Assembly: GCF_013416525.1 (NCBI RefSeq)
Contig: NZ_JACCEM010000003.1
Location: 430,706 to 494,705 of the forward strand
DNA length: 64,000 nucleotides
Direction: 5' to 3'
Origin: Parapusillimonas granuli
Lineage (GTDB): Bacteria; Pseudomonadota; Gammaproteobacteria; Burkholderiales; Burkholderiaceae_B
Shown one piece after another: positions 26,857 to 35,608 of this stretch. The notes under the pieces are model-generated. The model made no database searches and had not been told where the DNA came from. It saw only the letters and a list, made by a program, of their open reading frames with translations. Numbering within the stretch: the first letter of the stretch is position 1; each line of letters opens with the position of its first letter. Both the position numbers and the translations under genes were made by a program.

Positions 26857-26861
26857 GTGGC

Positions 26862-28367
26862 TCAGAGTACGGTTTCGGTTGATGAGGTCGGGCTGCCGGC
26901 GGCCGGCGCCGGGTCGGCGGGGGCGTTCGAGGCGGCGGCCGTGCTAGCGAGCGCGGGGCCCGCGCCCCCGCCCAGGGCGGCGTACAAGGCGACCTGGCTC
27001 GACAGCCAGGCACGGCGGATCTGGACGAGCTGCTGCTGCGCGGTCAGCAATTCGCGCCGGGCGTCCAGCACTTCCAGGTAAGGCGCCGCACCGCTGTCGT
27101 AGCGCAGCTGGGCCAAGTCGGCGCGTTCGGCCTGCGTCTGCGCCATGCGCGCCTGGATCTCCAGCTGCCTGGCCAACCACTGGCGTGCGGACAATGCATC
27201 GGACACTTCGCGGAACGCCGTCTGTATGCTTTCCTCATAAGAGGCCACGGCCATGTCGCGGCGGACTTCCGCGACGTCCAGGCTGGCCTGCAGGCGGCCG
27301 GCCGTGAAAATCGGAATATCGATCGTCGGCGCGAAGGTCCAGGCCTTGCTGCCGCCGCCGAATAGCCCATCCAGCTCGGCGCTGGCCGAACCGGCGCTGG
27401 AAGTCAGGGCGATACGCGGCAGGAAAGCGGCGCGCGCGGCGCCGATCCGGGCGTGCGCGGAACGCAGCCGGTATTCTGCGGCGCGAATGTCCGGGCGCGC
27501 CAGCAGCACTTCGGATGGCAGGCCGGGCTCCAGGTGAGCCAGCCGCGTCGATTCAAGGGAGACCCCGCGGGCGGGCGCGATATCCGCGTCGGCGCCCACC
27601 AGCAGGGTCAGCGCATGCAGGGCGGCGGCGCGTTCCTGTTCCAGCTGCGCCTGCAGGGATTGCGCCTGTATCAGCAGGCTGCGCACCTGAGTCAATTCGA
27701 GCTCCGATGAGGAGCCGGCGGCTTGGCGGTGGGTGAAGATCTCCAGTGTCTGCCTGCGGTCGCGAACGGCCTCGCCGGCAAGAAAGGCGCGCTCGTCCAG
27801 TTCGCGCAAAGCCAGCGCCGAGTCGGCCACCTGGCGCACCAGGGCGACCTGCACCGCCCGGCGGGCGGCGTCCGTCGCCAGCCATTCGTCCAGCGCGGCG
27901 TCCTTGAGATTGCGGATGCGCCCCCATAAATCGATTTCCCAATTGGTCAGGCCGACGCCGGCTTGGTGCCGGGACTGGGTCAATGGCAGGCCGGTGAGGT
28001 TCAGGTCGGCCGGCGTCCGGCTGCGCTCGCTGTGGCCATAGACCGTGGCGGACGGCATCTGGTCCGACCGCTGGATGCGGTAGCTTGCCTCGGCCTCGCG
28101 GACGCGCAGCACGGCCAGGCGCAGATTGCGATTGTGTTCGAGCGCCAGGCCGATCAGGCGACGCAGTTCGGCATCCTGGAAATAGCCGGCCCAGTCCAGG
28201 TTCGCCAGGCTCCGCGCGGCGGAGGCTTGCGTATCCTGCGGCCAGGCGTCGCTTACCGGAAGCGGCGGCAGCAGGGCCTGGGGAGCCAGGTTTACGCAGG
28301 ACGACAGGGCCAGCAGCAGGCCGGCGGCACCCAGGGCGCGGATGGGCATCCTTGATAATCTAGTCAT
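26862..28367 (-). CDS. outer-membrane efflux lipoprotein (NodT/OprM family)
   Basis: 501-residue TolC-like channel. A lipoprotein signal (LLLALSSC, Cys at about 24) is followed by two OEP repeats (about 65-265 and 285-475), with PDIRAAEYRLRSAHARIGAARAAFLP-type second-repeat motif. The C-terminal tail is Ala/Pro-rich. Gives the neighbouring ABC efflux complex its own exit channel. Second gene of the operon, 96 bases after phaC. Confidence 0.92.
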   Translation of the reverse strand: MTRLSRMPIRALGAAGLLLALSSCVNLAPQALLPPLPVSDAWPQDTQASAARSLANLDWAGYFQDAELRRLIGLALEHNRNLRLAVLRVREAEASYRIQRSDQMPSATVYGHSERSRTPADLNLTGLPLTQSRHQAGVGLTNWEIDLWGRIRNLKDAALDEWLATDAARRAVQVALVRQVADSALALRELDERAFLAGEAVRDRRQTLEIFTHRQAAGSSSELELTQVRSLLIQAQSLQAQLEQERAAALHALTLLVGADADIAPARGVSLESTRLAHLEPGLPSEVLLARPDIRAAEYRLRSAHARIGAARAAFLPRIALTSSAGSASAELDGLFGGGSKAWTFAPTIDIPIFTAGRLQASLDVAEVRRDMAVASYEESIQTAFREVSDALSARQWLARQLEIQARMAQTQAERADLAQLRYDSGAAPYLEVLDARRELLTAQQQLVQIRRAWLSSQVALYAALGGGAGPALASTAAASNAPADPAPAAGSPTSSTETVL

Positions 28368-28463
28368 GGCGAAAATCGGTCAAAAAGCTTGCGTCAGCTC
28401 GGAATGCGGCCGCACGCGCGTCCGGACGCGGCGGAGCGGCCGGCAATATCGCGCTTGCATGGC

Positions 28464-30197
28464 TCACTTCTCCAGCACGTAGCGCCCGGGCGCGTCGCCC
28501 AGCGAAGGGCAATCGGAGCAGCCCGGGCTTGGCGGGGCTTCGGCCTTGCCCGACCGGCCGGCCAGCCACTGTGTCCAGGCGGGCCACCAGGAACCTTGCT
28601 GCAGGTCGGCCTTGGCCAGCCATTCATCGGGCGGCAGGAAGGGGTCGCGCGGCCGGCGCTCGCGTATGTGGTAGTGGCGCCGCGGATGTCCCGGTTCGTT
28701 GACGATGCCGGCATTGTGGCCGCCGCTGGTCAGCACGAAGCTGAGTTCGCCCGGGTAGAGCTGGTGCAGCTTGTAAACCGAGCGCCAGGGGGCGACGTGG
28801 TCGGTCACGGTGCCGACCGCGAACATCGGCAGGCGGATGTCGCTGATCGACACGGGCCGCCCAGCCACGGGGTAGCGGCCCGCGCTCAGGTCGTTGTTCA
28901 GATAAAGGCGGCGCAAGTATTCGGAATGCATGCGCGCGGGCATGCGCGTCGTGTCGGCGTTCCAGGCCATCAAGTCATTGATGGGACGGCGCTCGCCCAG
29001 CAGGTAGACGTTGATGACGTGCGACCAGAGCAGGTCATAGGAGCGCAGCATCTGGAAGGCGCTGGCCATCTGGTCGGCGCTGAAATAACCCCGGCGCTGC
29101 ATCTGGGCCTCGAGCATGTGGACTTGGGATTCGTCGATGAACAGGCCGATTTCGCCCGGTTCGCTGAAGTCGACCTGGGCCGTGAACAAGCTGATGCTGG
29201 CTAGCCGCTGGTCGCCGTCGCGCGCCATGGCGGCCGCCGCGATCGCCAGCAGCGTGCCGCCCAGGCAATAGCCGGTGGCATGCACCGCGCGCCCGGGCTG
29301 GATTTTGTTGATCGTATCCAGGGCGGCGAAAAAACCTTCGCGCAGGTAGTCGTCCATGCCCCGTTCGGCGTCTTCGTCCTTGGGATTCTTCCAGGACAGG
29401 CAATAGACCGTATAGCCCTGGTCGCGCAGATAGCGCACCAGAGAATTGTGGGGCGACAGGTCCAGGATGTAATACTTCATGATCCAGGCTGGGATCAGCA
29501 GAATGGGCTCCGGGCGCACCGTCTCGGTCGAAGGAGCGTACTGGATGAGCTCGGCCAGGCCGTTGCGCATGACCACCTTGCCGGGCGTCGTGGCGACGTC
29601 GTGGCCGACCCGGAATTTGTCGGCGCCGGCCACGGGCATGCCCGCCTGGTGGCGCACGATGTCTTCAAGGAAATAGGCACCGCCGCGCATCAGGTTCATG
29701 CCGCGCTGCTGGATCGTGCGGTCCAGGGCGACGGGGTTGGTCCAGAGCTGGTTGCCGGGCGAGGCCATGTCCAGAAGCTGGCGCGCCCAGAAAGAGACCT
29801 GGTCCAGGTGGTGGCGGCTGACGCCGCGCATGTCCGACGTGGCTTCTTCCCACCAATTCTGCGTCACCAGAAAGCTCTGGTGCATTATGTTGTACGGCCA
29901 CTTGCACCAGGCCGGATCGCTGAATCGGCGATCCGTCTCCGGCGGCTCGACGCAGACCGTGGACGGATCGCCGGAGGCCTTCAGGCACTCGACCAGGTAC
30001 TGGCCCAGTTCGCGCTGGTGGTCGAAGGCCAGGCGCAGCAGTTCTATCTGCTTGCCGGGAGACGCCCCCAAATGCATGGCCCAGTCCAGCCATGCAAGAC
30101 TGAGCGAGGCGGGCGAAAGAGAAGCAAATGCCCGAGCCTGGCTGGCATGGAAGAACTCGTCCGTCAATCGGGCTGCGGTCTTGGTCTCTGCGTTCAT
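28464..30197 (-). CDS. phaC: class I polyhydroxyalkanoate synthase
   Basis: 577 residues from the ATG at 30197 (GAGG at good spacing; a start at 30212 lacks one). The polymerase triad is visible: Cys311 in the lipase-like box GYCLGG, Asp in the VTDHVAPW segment, His in SGGHNAGI. An N-terminal PhaC domain (about 60-230, WWEEATSDMRGVSRHH) precedes the alpha/beta core. Joins hydroxyacyl-CoA into PHA at the granule surface. First gene of the operon with phaB, pta and ackA, downstream of an FNR-like box and a TetR-type operator. No phasin gene is visible nearby. Confidence 0.93.
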   Translation of the reverse strand: MNAETKTAARLTDEFFHASQARAFASLSPASLSLAWLDWAMHLGASPGKQIELLRLAFDHQRELGQYLVECLKASGDPSTVCVEPPETDRRFSDPAWCKWPYNIMHQSFLVTQNWWEEATSDMRGVSRHHLDQVSFWARQLLDMASPGNQLWTNPVALDRTIQQRGMNLMRGGAYFLEDIVRHQAGMPVAGADKFRVGHDVATTPGKVVMRNGLAELIQYAPSTETVRPEPILLIPAWIMKYYILDLSPHNSLVRYLRDQGYTVYCLSWKNPKDEDAERGMDDYLREGFFAALDTINKIQPGRAVHATGYCLGGTLLAIAAAAMARDGDQRLASISLFTAQVDFSEPGEIGLFIDESQVHMLEAQMQRRGYFSADQMASAFQMLRSYDLLWSHVINVYLLGERRPINDLMAWNADTTRMPARMHSEYLRRLYLNNDLSAGRYPVAGRPVSISDIRLPMFAVGTVTDHVAPWRSVYKLHQLYPGELSFVLTSGGHNAGIVNEPGHPRRHYHIRERRPRDPFLPPDEWLAKADLQQGSWWPAWTQWLAGRSGKAEAPPSPGCSDCPSLGDAPGRYVLEK

Positions 30198-30223
30198 TTT
30201 GGGCCTCGGCATGATGGAGATTT

Positions 30224-30248
30224 GTCGTTAACGACTTTTTAGTCGATA
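30224..30248. promoter_or_regulatory. TetR-type operator in the phaC / tetR divergent promoter
   Basis: Two overlapping symmetric elements. One is the perfect 12-base palindrome GTCGTTAACGAC (30224-30235). The other has arms TAACGACT and AGTCGATA (one mismatch) around TTTT (30229-30248). They lie between phaC and the divergent TetR gene, where the leftward -10 element would fall. This is the expected place for repression by the TetR protein encoded alongside. Confidence 0.6.
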
Positions 30249-30263
30249 ATTCTACGGGACGCT

Positions 30264-30277
30264 CTGATATAGATCAA
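30264..30277. promoter_or_regulatory. FNR/ANR box (CTGAT-N4-ATCAA)
   Basis: CTGAT ATAG ATCAA matches the FNR/ANR consensus TTGAT-N4-ATCAA at 9 of 10 positions. Its centre is about 73 bases before the phaC ATG, which would put a leftward transcription start near 30229 if the usual -41.5 spacing holds, with TAAAAA near -10. It marks the long PHA/efflux/acetate operon as oxygen-responsive. Confidence 0.6.
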
Positions 30278-30313
30278 ACTGGCCGTCCACGCATTCTCCG
30301 AGAATCAATTGCT

Positions 30314-31039
30314 ATGCCCAAACACACGCAAACCCAAGAGCGCGAATCGGTCCGGCCCGCGCCCGGCCGCTCGGAGCGCGCCGAGCGCCAGCCGCGCAAC
30401 CGGCGCCTGCCCGCGCACGAGCGTCAGGACCAGATACTCGACGCAGCCTTGCTCGTTTTCTCCGAGCGCGGGTTCGGCGCGGCCCGCATGGACGACATCG
30501 CCGAGCGCGCTGGCATGTCCAAGGGGGGGCTTTATGCGCATTTCAAAAGCAAGGAAGCCATCTTCGAGGCCGTCTTGCAGCGGATGCTGATGCCGGACCT
30601 GTTGTTCAGCGAGCAGGTGGCCGGCTCCGCCCGGGCCGGCGCCGCGCCCGGAGACTCATCGCTGGCCCAGACCATAGACGAGTTTCTGGACCGCGCCTAC
30701 GGGCGCCTTCAAGACGATCGCTTCGTGCGGACGCTGCATCTGCTGATCGCGGAAGGCCCCAGGGCCCGCGATGCGCTGAAGCCCTGGAACACTCTGCACG
30801 CCGAACTCCTGAGCAAACAGCAGGCGGCCATCACCCAGGCCGTCGCCGGCGGGCTGCTGCGCGACAGCGCATTGACCGACATGGTCCAGCTCATACACGC
30901 GCCGGTGCTGCTGGCCGCCATTCTGCGCTTTCTTCAGGATGCGGAAGCGGCGGGCGCCACGCTGGCAAAGCTGCGGGCGGCGCACCGCCGGCTATTGCTC
31001 GAACTGCTGCCGCCCGAGGTGGGTGCTGGTTCCTCCTGA
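30314..31039 (+). CDS. TetR-family transcriptional regulator
   Basis: 241 residues. A basic, low-complexity N-terminal tail (about 1-38) precedes the HTH at about 39-85 (AARMDDIAERAGMSKGGLYAHFKSKEAIFEAVL). The C-terminal helical domain binds an unknown ligand. Divergent from phaC, with a palindromic operator between them, so it probably represses the PHA/efflux operon and itself. A strong hairpin follows its stop. Confidence 0.92.
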   Translation: MPKHTQTQERESVRPAPGRSERAERQPRNRRLPAHERQDQILDAALLVFSERGFGAARMDDIAERAGMSKGGLYAHFKSKEAIFEAVLQRMLMPDLLFSEQVAGSARAGAAPGDSSLAQTIDEFLDRAYGRLQDDRFVRTLHLLIAEGPRARDALKPWNTLHAELLSKQQAAITQAVAGGLLRDSALTDMVQLIHAPVLLAAILRFLQDAEAAGATLAKLRAAHRRLLLELLPPEVGAGSS

Positions 31040-31060
31040 CGCCGGCCAGATCGGCCGGCG
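31040..31060. terminator. bidirectional terminator between convergent genes
   Basis: CGCCGGCC and GGCCGGCG pair perfectly around a 5-base loop (AGATC), starting directly after the TetR stop and followed by CCGTCTTT. The convergent membrane-protein gene ends at 31068, so the hairpin can serve both transcripts. Confidence 0.65.
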
Positions 31061-31067
31061 CCGTCTT

Positions 31068-31517
31068 TCAATTCCGCAGCCCGCGCCGCCGCCGTGCCAG
31101 CGCCATGCCGTCGCGCATATTCAGCGCCAGCAGGGCGATGTTCACCGCGCCCGCCAGCAGTTCCAGCACCTGTATGACATAAAACATGGCATCGAACTCA
31201 CCGGCCCTGGCCTTGGCGGCGAGAAACAGCGCCGCCGGCACGAGGATCAACAGGCCGTTGGCGGCGATGAAGGGCATGCGCTTGAGCTTGGCGCCGACCA
31301 GCCCTTTGCGCGCCCCTTTGGTCAAGGCAAAGCCCGATCCGCCGGTGATGGCCAGCGCCGGTATCAAAAGAATGAAGCCCCAGGGAATGGCGGTCTTGAC
31401 CGCTGCGACCGCTGCATCGGAAGCGAACAATTCGGTAGAGGCGGTTGAAATCCAGAACGTCGCGATGGTGAGAAGGGCGATCAGCCCGGCGACCGGATGG
31501 ATGATTCTTGGCATCAT
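31068..31517 (-). CDS. four-helix inner-membrane protein of unknown function
   Basis: 149 residues with four predicted membrane helices at roughly 6-28, 48-68, 80-100 and 108-130, and an Arg-rich C-terminus (ARRRRGLRN). The start ATG at 31517 overlaps the MarR stop in ATGA, so the two are coupled. I do not recognise the family by motif; it resembles conserved small integral membrane proteins paired with MarR regulators. It could be a transport or stress component controlled by that regulator. Confidence 0.75.
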   Translation of the reverse strand: MMPRIIHPVAGLIALLTIATFWISTASTELFASDAAVAAVKTAIPWGFILLIPALAITGGSGFALTKGARKGLVGAKLKRMPFIAANGLLILVPAALFLAAKARAGEFDAMFYVIQVLELLAGAVNIALLALNMRDGMALARRRRGLRN

Positions 31518-31864
31518 GACTCCCCTTCCTGACGGTTGGCCGCCGGCCCGGAAACGGGGACCGCGTCCATGTTGAACCCGCCGCGCGACATGGCCGAAAG
31601 CACGCGGATCGCGGCGTCCAGGTCGGCAGCCTTGAACTCCGCGGCCATGCCGCCGACATGCTCGTGCCAGCGTTCGGTCAGGGAGCCGTAGATGTCCCGC
31701 CCTTTGGCTGTCAGCGCATGCAGGGGTGAGCGCTTGTGTGTCGGATTGGCCGGGGCTGGAACCAGCCCCTCGTCGACAAGCAGCCTGATCTGCTTCTGTA
31801 CGCCTTGCCGCGTGACGCCCATGGCCGCGGCGATCTGAGGAATGCTGGGCGCCTGGGGCGCCAT
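31514..31864 (-). CDS. MarR-family regulator (N-terminus unresolved)
   Basis: Winged-helix protein with SIPQIAAAMGVTRQGVQKQIRLLVDEGLV as the recognition region and a SPLHALTAKG wing. The first ATG in frame is at 31864, but MarR-like sequence (LIEWGNHFSRRHELTSARWQ) continues in frame back to about 31942 with no ATG, GTG or TTG. A CTG at 31942 is possible. Alternatively a one-base change near 31945 has broken the reading frame, because a neighbouring frame reads GLAKVTGN just before it. It probably controls the coupled membrane-protein gene. Confidence 0.7.
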   Translation of the reverse strand: MAPQAPSIPQIAAAMGVTRQGVQKQIRLLVDEGLVPAPANPTHKRSPLHALTAKGRDIYGSLTERWHEHVGGMAAEFKAADLDAAIRVLSAMSRGGFNMDAVPVSGPAANRQEGES

Positions 31865-31996
31865 CGAGATGGCGCCCAGAACCTGCCAGCGCGCGCTGGT
31901 CAGTTCGTGCCGCCGGGAGAAATGATTGCCCCACTCGATCAGTTGCCCGTTACCTTCGCAAGTCCCGTCAGCGCGAGCCCGGCCGGGGGAGCGGCG

Positions 31997-33241
31997 TCAG
32001 CGTCCGTCCGCCGCCAGCAGCGTCGCCAGCGCCATCCCGATCACCTTGGTGGCCGCCCGCAAGTCCTCCAGGGCGATGTTCTCGTCGGCGCGCTTGGCGT
32101 TGGATTCGAGCAGGGTGCGCGGGCCGGCGCCATACATCACGACCGGTATGCCGCGTTCCGCATACAAGCGTGCATCCGCATATAGCGGCGTGCCCACCGC
32201 GGGGATGTCTTCCCCGAGCACCGTTTTGGCGGCTTGCTGAATGGCCGACACCAGCTTTTCATGTCCCGGCAGCGGCCGCAGGGCGTTCGCGAGCAGCAAG
32301 CGGCGGATCTCCACGCGGATGCCGTCCAGGCCTTGGACGGCGTTCTCGATCATGGAGCGCACGTCTTGCTCGACCTGCGCCGGGTCTTCTTCCGGGATCA
32401 TGCGCCGGTCCATCTTCAGGACCACCTGGCCCGGCACGACATTGGTGTTGGTGCCGCCGGCGATGCGGCCCACGATCATGGTCGGGTGATCGATGCCGGC
32501 TACGGAAGAACGGACCGTGGCCAGCTTGTCGGCCTGCGTGTAGATCGCATCCAGGATCTTGTTGGCGGCGCGCAAGGCATCATGTCCGGTATGCGGCACG
32601 GCACCGTGCGTCGCCTTGCCGTTGACCGTAACCTCGAATTGCAGGCAGCCGTTATGGGCCATGACCACGGCATGGCTAAAGGCTGCGCAGATGGCGAGGT
32701 CGGGTTTCACGAGACCTTCGTCCAGCAGCCAGCCCGGCCCCAGCAGGCCGCCGAACTCTTCGTCGCAGGTGAAATGCAGTTCTATCGCTCCCTTCAGCCG
32801 GGCGCCGGACGCTTCCAGCGCGCGCACCGCAAACAGATAGCTCGCGTAATCGCTTTTGGATACGGCCGCGGCGCGGCCATAGAGCCGCCCATCGTGGACC
32901 TGGCCGCCGTAAGGCGGGAAGGTCCAGCCCTCGCCGGGCGGGACCACGTCGCCATGCGCATTGAGCGCAATGGTCGGCCCGGCGCCGTATTCCCGCCTGA
33001 TCACCAGATTGGTGATGCTCTCCATGCCGTAGGCCCGTACGCGCTCGGCGGGCACGGGATGCCTACCGACTTGCCAGCCCCATTCTTCAAGCATGCCGGC
33101 CACCGCCAGCGCGTAAGGGGCGTTGTCGCCGGGCGGCGTGTCAGTCGGCATGCGCACCAGCTGCTGCAGGAAGGCGACTTCCGCGTCGAAATTTTGGTCC
33201 ACCCAGCCCGCAAGGCGATCGTTTATTGTGTTCGAATCCAT
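31997..33241 (-). CDS. M20-family metallopeptidase / amidohydrolase (ArgE/DapE-like)
   Basis: 414 residues in the two-domain M20 layout: catalytic core with NAHGDVVPPG (about 95-104) and the base Glu in CDEEFGG, and a dimerisation lid at about 190-310 starting NGKATHGAVPHTG. The segment normally reading GRGxxDxKG is GRAAAVSKSD, so the bridging metal Asp is Val, and the final His ligand region reads AKRADENI. The active site is therefore non-canonical, though similar variants may exist in hydantoin loci. It follows the hydantoinase gene by 9 bases and may hydrolyse N-carbamoyl or N-acyl amino acids. Confidence 0.87.
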   Translation of the reverse strand: MDSNTINDRLAGWVDQNFDAEVAFLQQLVRMPTDTPPGDNAPYALAVAGMLEEWGWQVGRHPVPAERVRAYGMESITNLVIRREYGAGPTIALNAHGDVVPPGEGWTFPPYGGQVHDGRLYGRAAAVSKSDYASYLFAVRALEASGARLKGAIELHFTCDEEFGGLLGPGWLLDEGLVKPDLAICAAFSHAVVMAHNGCLQFEVTVNGKATHGAVPHTGHDALRAANKILDAIYTQADKLATVRSSVAGIDHPTMIVGRIAGGTNTNVVPGQVVLKMDRRMIPEEDPAQVEQDVRSMIENAVQGLDGIRVEIRRLLLANALRPLPGHEKLVSAIQQAAKTVLGEDIPAVGTPLYADARLYAERGIPVVMYGAGPRTLLESNAKRADENIALEDLRAATKVIGMALATLLAADGR

Positions 33242-33250
33242 ATGGCTCCC

Positions 33251-34660
33251 TTAGTATCCGCCTACTTCGCCGCGTTTGACGAATCGGCCGTTTCCAGGCC
33301 TGCCCAGCCAGCTGTCCCCGTCGACGATCAATTCGCCGCGTAGAAATACCTTTTTGACGCGTCCATGCACGTGCTTTCCTTCGAACAGGGTGTAATCGCA
33401 GTTGCTGTGATGCGTGTGGGCGGAAATGGTGTGGCATTCATTCGGATCGAAGAGCACGATGTCGGCGTCGCTGCCCACGGCGATGGTGCCTTTGCGCGGG
33501 AACAGCCCGAACAGCTTGGCCGGCGCGGTCGAGGTCAGCTCCACGAAACGGTTCAGCGTGATTCTGTTCTGGCGCACGCCGCCGTCGTAAATCACCGTCA
33601 TGCGGGTTTCGACGCCCGGCACGCCGTTCGGTATGCGCGAAAAATCATCCTCGCCGTAAGGCTTCTGGCGCACTCGGCCCAGGTGTCCTTCTTTCATGCA
33701 GAATGGGCAATGATCGGTGGAAACGAGCTGCAGGTCATCGGTCTTCAGGGCCGTCCATAGCGCCTTCTGCGACTCCTTGTCGCGCAGCGGCGGGCTCATC
33801 ACGTAGCGCGCCACGTCGAAGCCTTCCTTCTCGTATTCCGAGTCATCGAAAAACAGGTAGTGGGGGCAGGTTTCGGCAAATACCGGTATGCCGAGGTCGC
33901 GCGCTTCAACGACGTGCTTCAGCGCTTCTTTTGCCGACAGGTGCACGAAATACACCGGCGCTTCGGCAAGCTCCGCCAGGCGGATGCCCCGGTGCGTGGC
34001 CTCGCCTTCCATCAGGGCGGGCCGCGTCAGGCCGTGATAGCGCGGCGAGGTATGGCCTTGTTCCAGCGCCTCTTTGATCAGCAGTTCGATGATCGTGCCG
34101 TTTTCCGCATGCAGGGCGACCATGCCGCCATGCTGGCCCACCATGCGCATGGCCCTGAAGATGGCCGCGTCGTCGACCATCACGGTGTTGGGGTAGGCCA
34201 TGAACATCTTGAAGCTGCTTACGCCTTCATGGCGTATGGCGACCTTCATGTCTTCCAGCACCTTGTCGTCGACGTGCGTGACGATCACATGGAAGCCGTA
34301 ATCGATGCTGGCCTTGTCGCCGGCGGTCGCTTGCGCCCGCGCAATGGCTTCCAGGGGGCTGGTGCCCTTGTTCTGGAAGGCGAAATCGATGATGGTGGTC
34401 GTGCCGCCGAACGCGGCCGCCTTGGTACCGGATTCAAAGGTATCGCAGGTCGTCGAATCGCCGAAGGTGTTCTCCATGTGAGTATGGCAATCGACCCCGC
34501 CGGGAAGCACATATAGGCCTCCCGCGTCGACCACGGTCACGTCCGCGCCGGCGGACAGCGAGGCTCCGATGGCCTGAATGCGTCCGTTTTCCAGCAGGAT
34601 GTCGGCGACGTAGTCGTCGACGGCCGTAATGATGCGTCCGTTGCGTATGAGTGTAGGCAT
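33251..34660 (-). CDS. D-hydantoinase / dihydropyrimidinase
   Basis: 469-residue cyclic amidohydrolase with binuclear metal site: GGVDCHTHME (55-64), the carbamylated Lys in SSFKMFMAYP (about 149-158), ALHAENG, YFVHLS and STDHCPF. Opens dihydropyrimidines or 5-substituted hydantoins to N-carbamoyl amino acids. Part of the leftward operon that also encodes the DapA-like lyase, an amino-acid dehydrogenase complex and an M20 hydrolase. A true dihydropyrimidine role would normally be accompanied by preA/preT genes, which are absent. Confidence 0.9.
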   Translation of the reverse strand: MPTLIRNGRIITAVDDYVADILLENGRIQAIGASLSAGADVTVVDAGGLYVLPGGVDCHTHMENTFGDSTTCDTFESGTKAAAFGGTTTIIDFAFQNKGTSPLEAIARAQATAGDKASIDYGFHVIVTHVDDKVLEDMKVAIRHEGVSSFKMFMAYPNTVMVDDAAIFRAMRMVGQHGGMVALHAENGTIIELLIKEALEQGHTSPRYHGLTRPALMEGEATHRGIRLAELAEAPVYFVHLSAKEALKHVVEARDLGIPVFAETCPHYLFFDDSEYEKEGFDVARYVMSPPLRDKESQKALWTALKTDDLQLVSTDHCPFCMKEGHLGRVRQKPYGEDDFSRIPNGVPGVETRMTVIYDGGVRQNRITLNRFVELTSTAPAKLFGLFPRKGTIAVGSDADIVLFDPNECHTISAHTHHSNCDYTLFEGKHVHGRVKKVFLRGELIVDGDSWLGRPGNGRFVKRGEVGGY

Positions 34661-34678
34661 GGTGTCTCCAGCGGTTGT

Positions 34679-35608
34679 TCAGAGCCCGGCCGCTTTCAAG
34701 GCCAGTTCCAGCGATGCGATTTCGTTCTTCGGCAGGATGCCTATGGGCGCGCGCGCCGCATCGTTCTTGATGCGGCCCAGCAGCTTCAGGCAGGCCTTTA
34801 GCCTGGCATTGGCGTACCCGCCCGGGCTCGTGCCGTAAATGGCCTTGGCCAGCGGATAGATGCGTGCATTGAGCGCCTGCGCCTGCGCCAGGTCGCCCGC
34901 GCGAACCGCGCGATCCAGCGCCACGATGACTTCCGGAATCACGATGGCCAGGCTGACCAGGCTGCCTTCGGAGCCCAGCACGAAGCAAGTCAGCAGGTGC
35001 TCGTCTCCCGACGCCATGACGGCGACCTGCGGCGCCACGCGCTTCACCAGCGCCCTGTTGCCTTCATAGGCGCTGGTTTCCCAGCTGCCTTCCTTGATGC
35101 CCACGACATTGGGCAGGCGCACCAGCGCTTCGAGCGTCGCGTGGCTGTATGCCATGGCGCCGGCGTTCACCCCCGCCTGGTACAGCATGATCGGCATTTG
35201 CGCGGCCTCATTGGCGATCACGTGATGCTGCACCGCCATTTCGGTCGTATGCGAGAGCGCCCAGGAAAAAGGAGGGAAGATCAAGGCGATGTCGGCGCCC
35301 GCCTCCCGGGCCTCGGCCGTTTCCAGCCGCGCGTCGTGGCTGTTTTCCGCGTTGATGCCGTTGACCAGTATCGAACGCTCGCCGCAGACTTCATGGGCGA
35401 TCTCGACGACGCGCTTTTTTTCGTGCCGGTTCAGGGAAAAGTTTTCACCGGCGTGCCCGTTGATCAGCAAGCCGACGATGCCGTCCACGGACGACACTTC
35501 GCGCAAATGCGCGGCAAGAGCCTCTTCGTCGATCCCGCCGTCCGCGGTGAAGGGGCAGATCGTTGCGGCATAAATTCCATTGAAGCTTGCTTTTTTGCTT
35601 GTGAACAT
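34679..35608 (-). CDS. DapA-family aldolase/dehydratase
   Basis: 309-residue TIM-barrel class I aldolase. Schiff-base Lys is in GIKEGSW (about 166-172), the Tyr of MLYQAG is the usual catalytic Tyr, and GLLINGHAGE replaces the GTTGE pyruvate loop of true dihydrodipicolinate synthase, so lysine biosynthesis is unlikely. Relatives act as keto-deoxy-sugar-acid dehydratases or as pyrroline-hydroxy-carboxylate deaminase in hydroxyproline breakdown, which fits the neighbouring opine/D-hydroxyproline-type dehydrogenase. Start ATG overlaps the upstream stop by one base. Confidence 0.87.
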   Translation of the reverse strand: MFTSKKASFNGIYAATICPFTADGGIDEEALAAHLREVSSVDGIVGLLINGHAGENFSLNRHEKKRVVEIAHEVCGERSILVNGINAENSHDARLETAEAREAGADIALIFPPFSWALSHTTEMAVQHHVIANEAAQMPIMLYQAGVNAGAMAYSHATLEALVRLPNVVGIKEGSWETSAYEGNRALVKRVAPQVAVMASGDEHLLTCFVLGSEGSLVSLAIVIPEVIVALDRAVRAGDLAQAQALNARIYPLAKAIYGTSPGGYANARLKACLKLLGRIKNDAARAPIGILPKNEIASLELALKAAGL

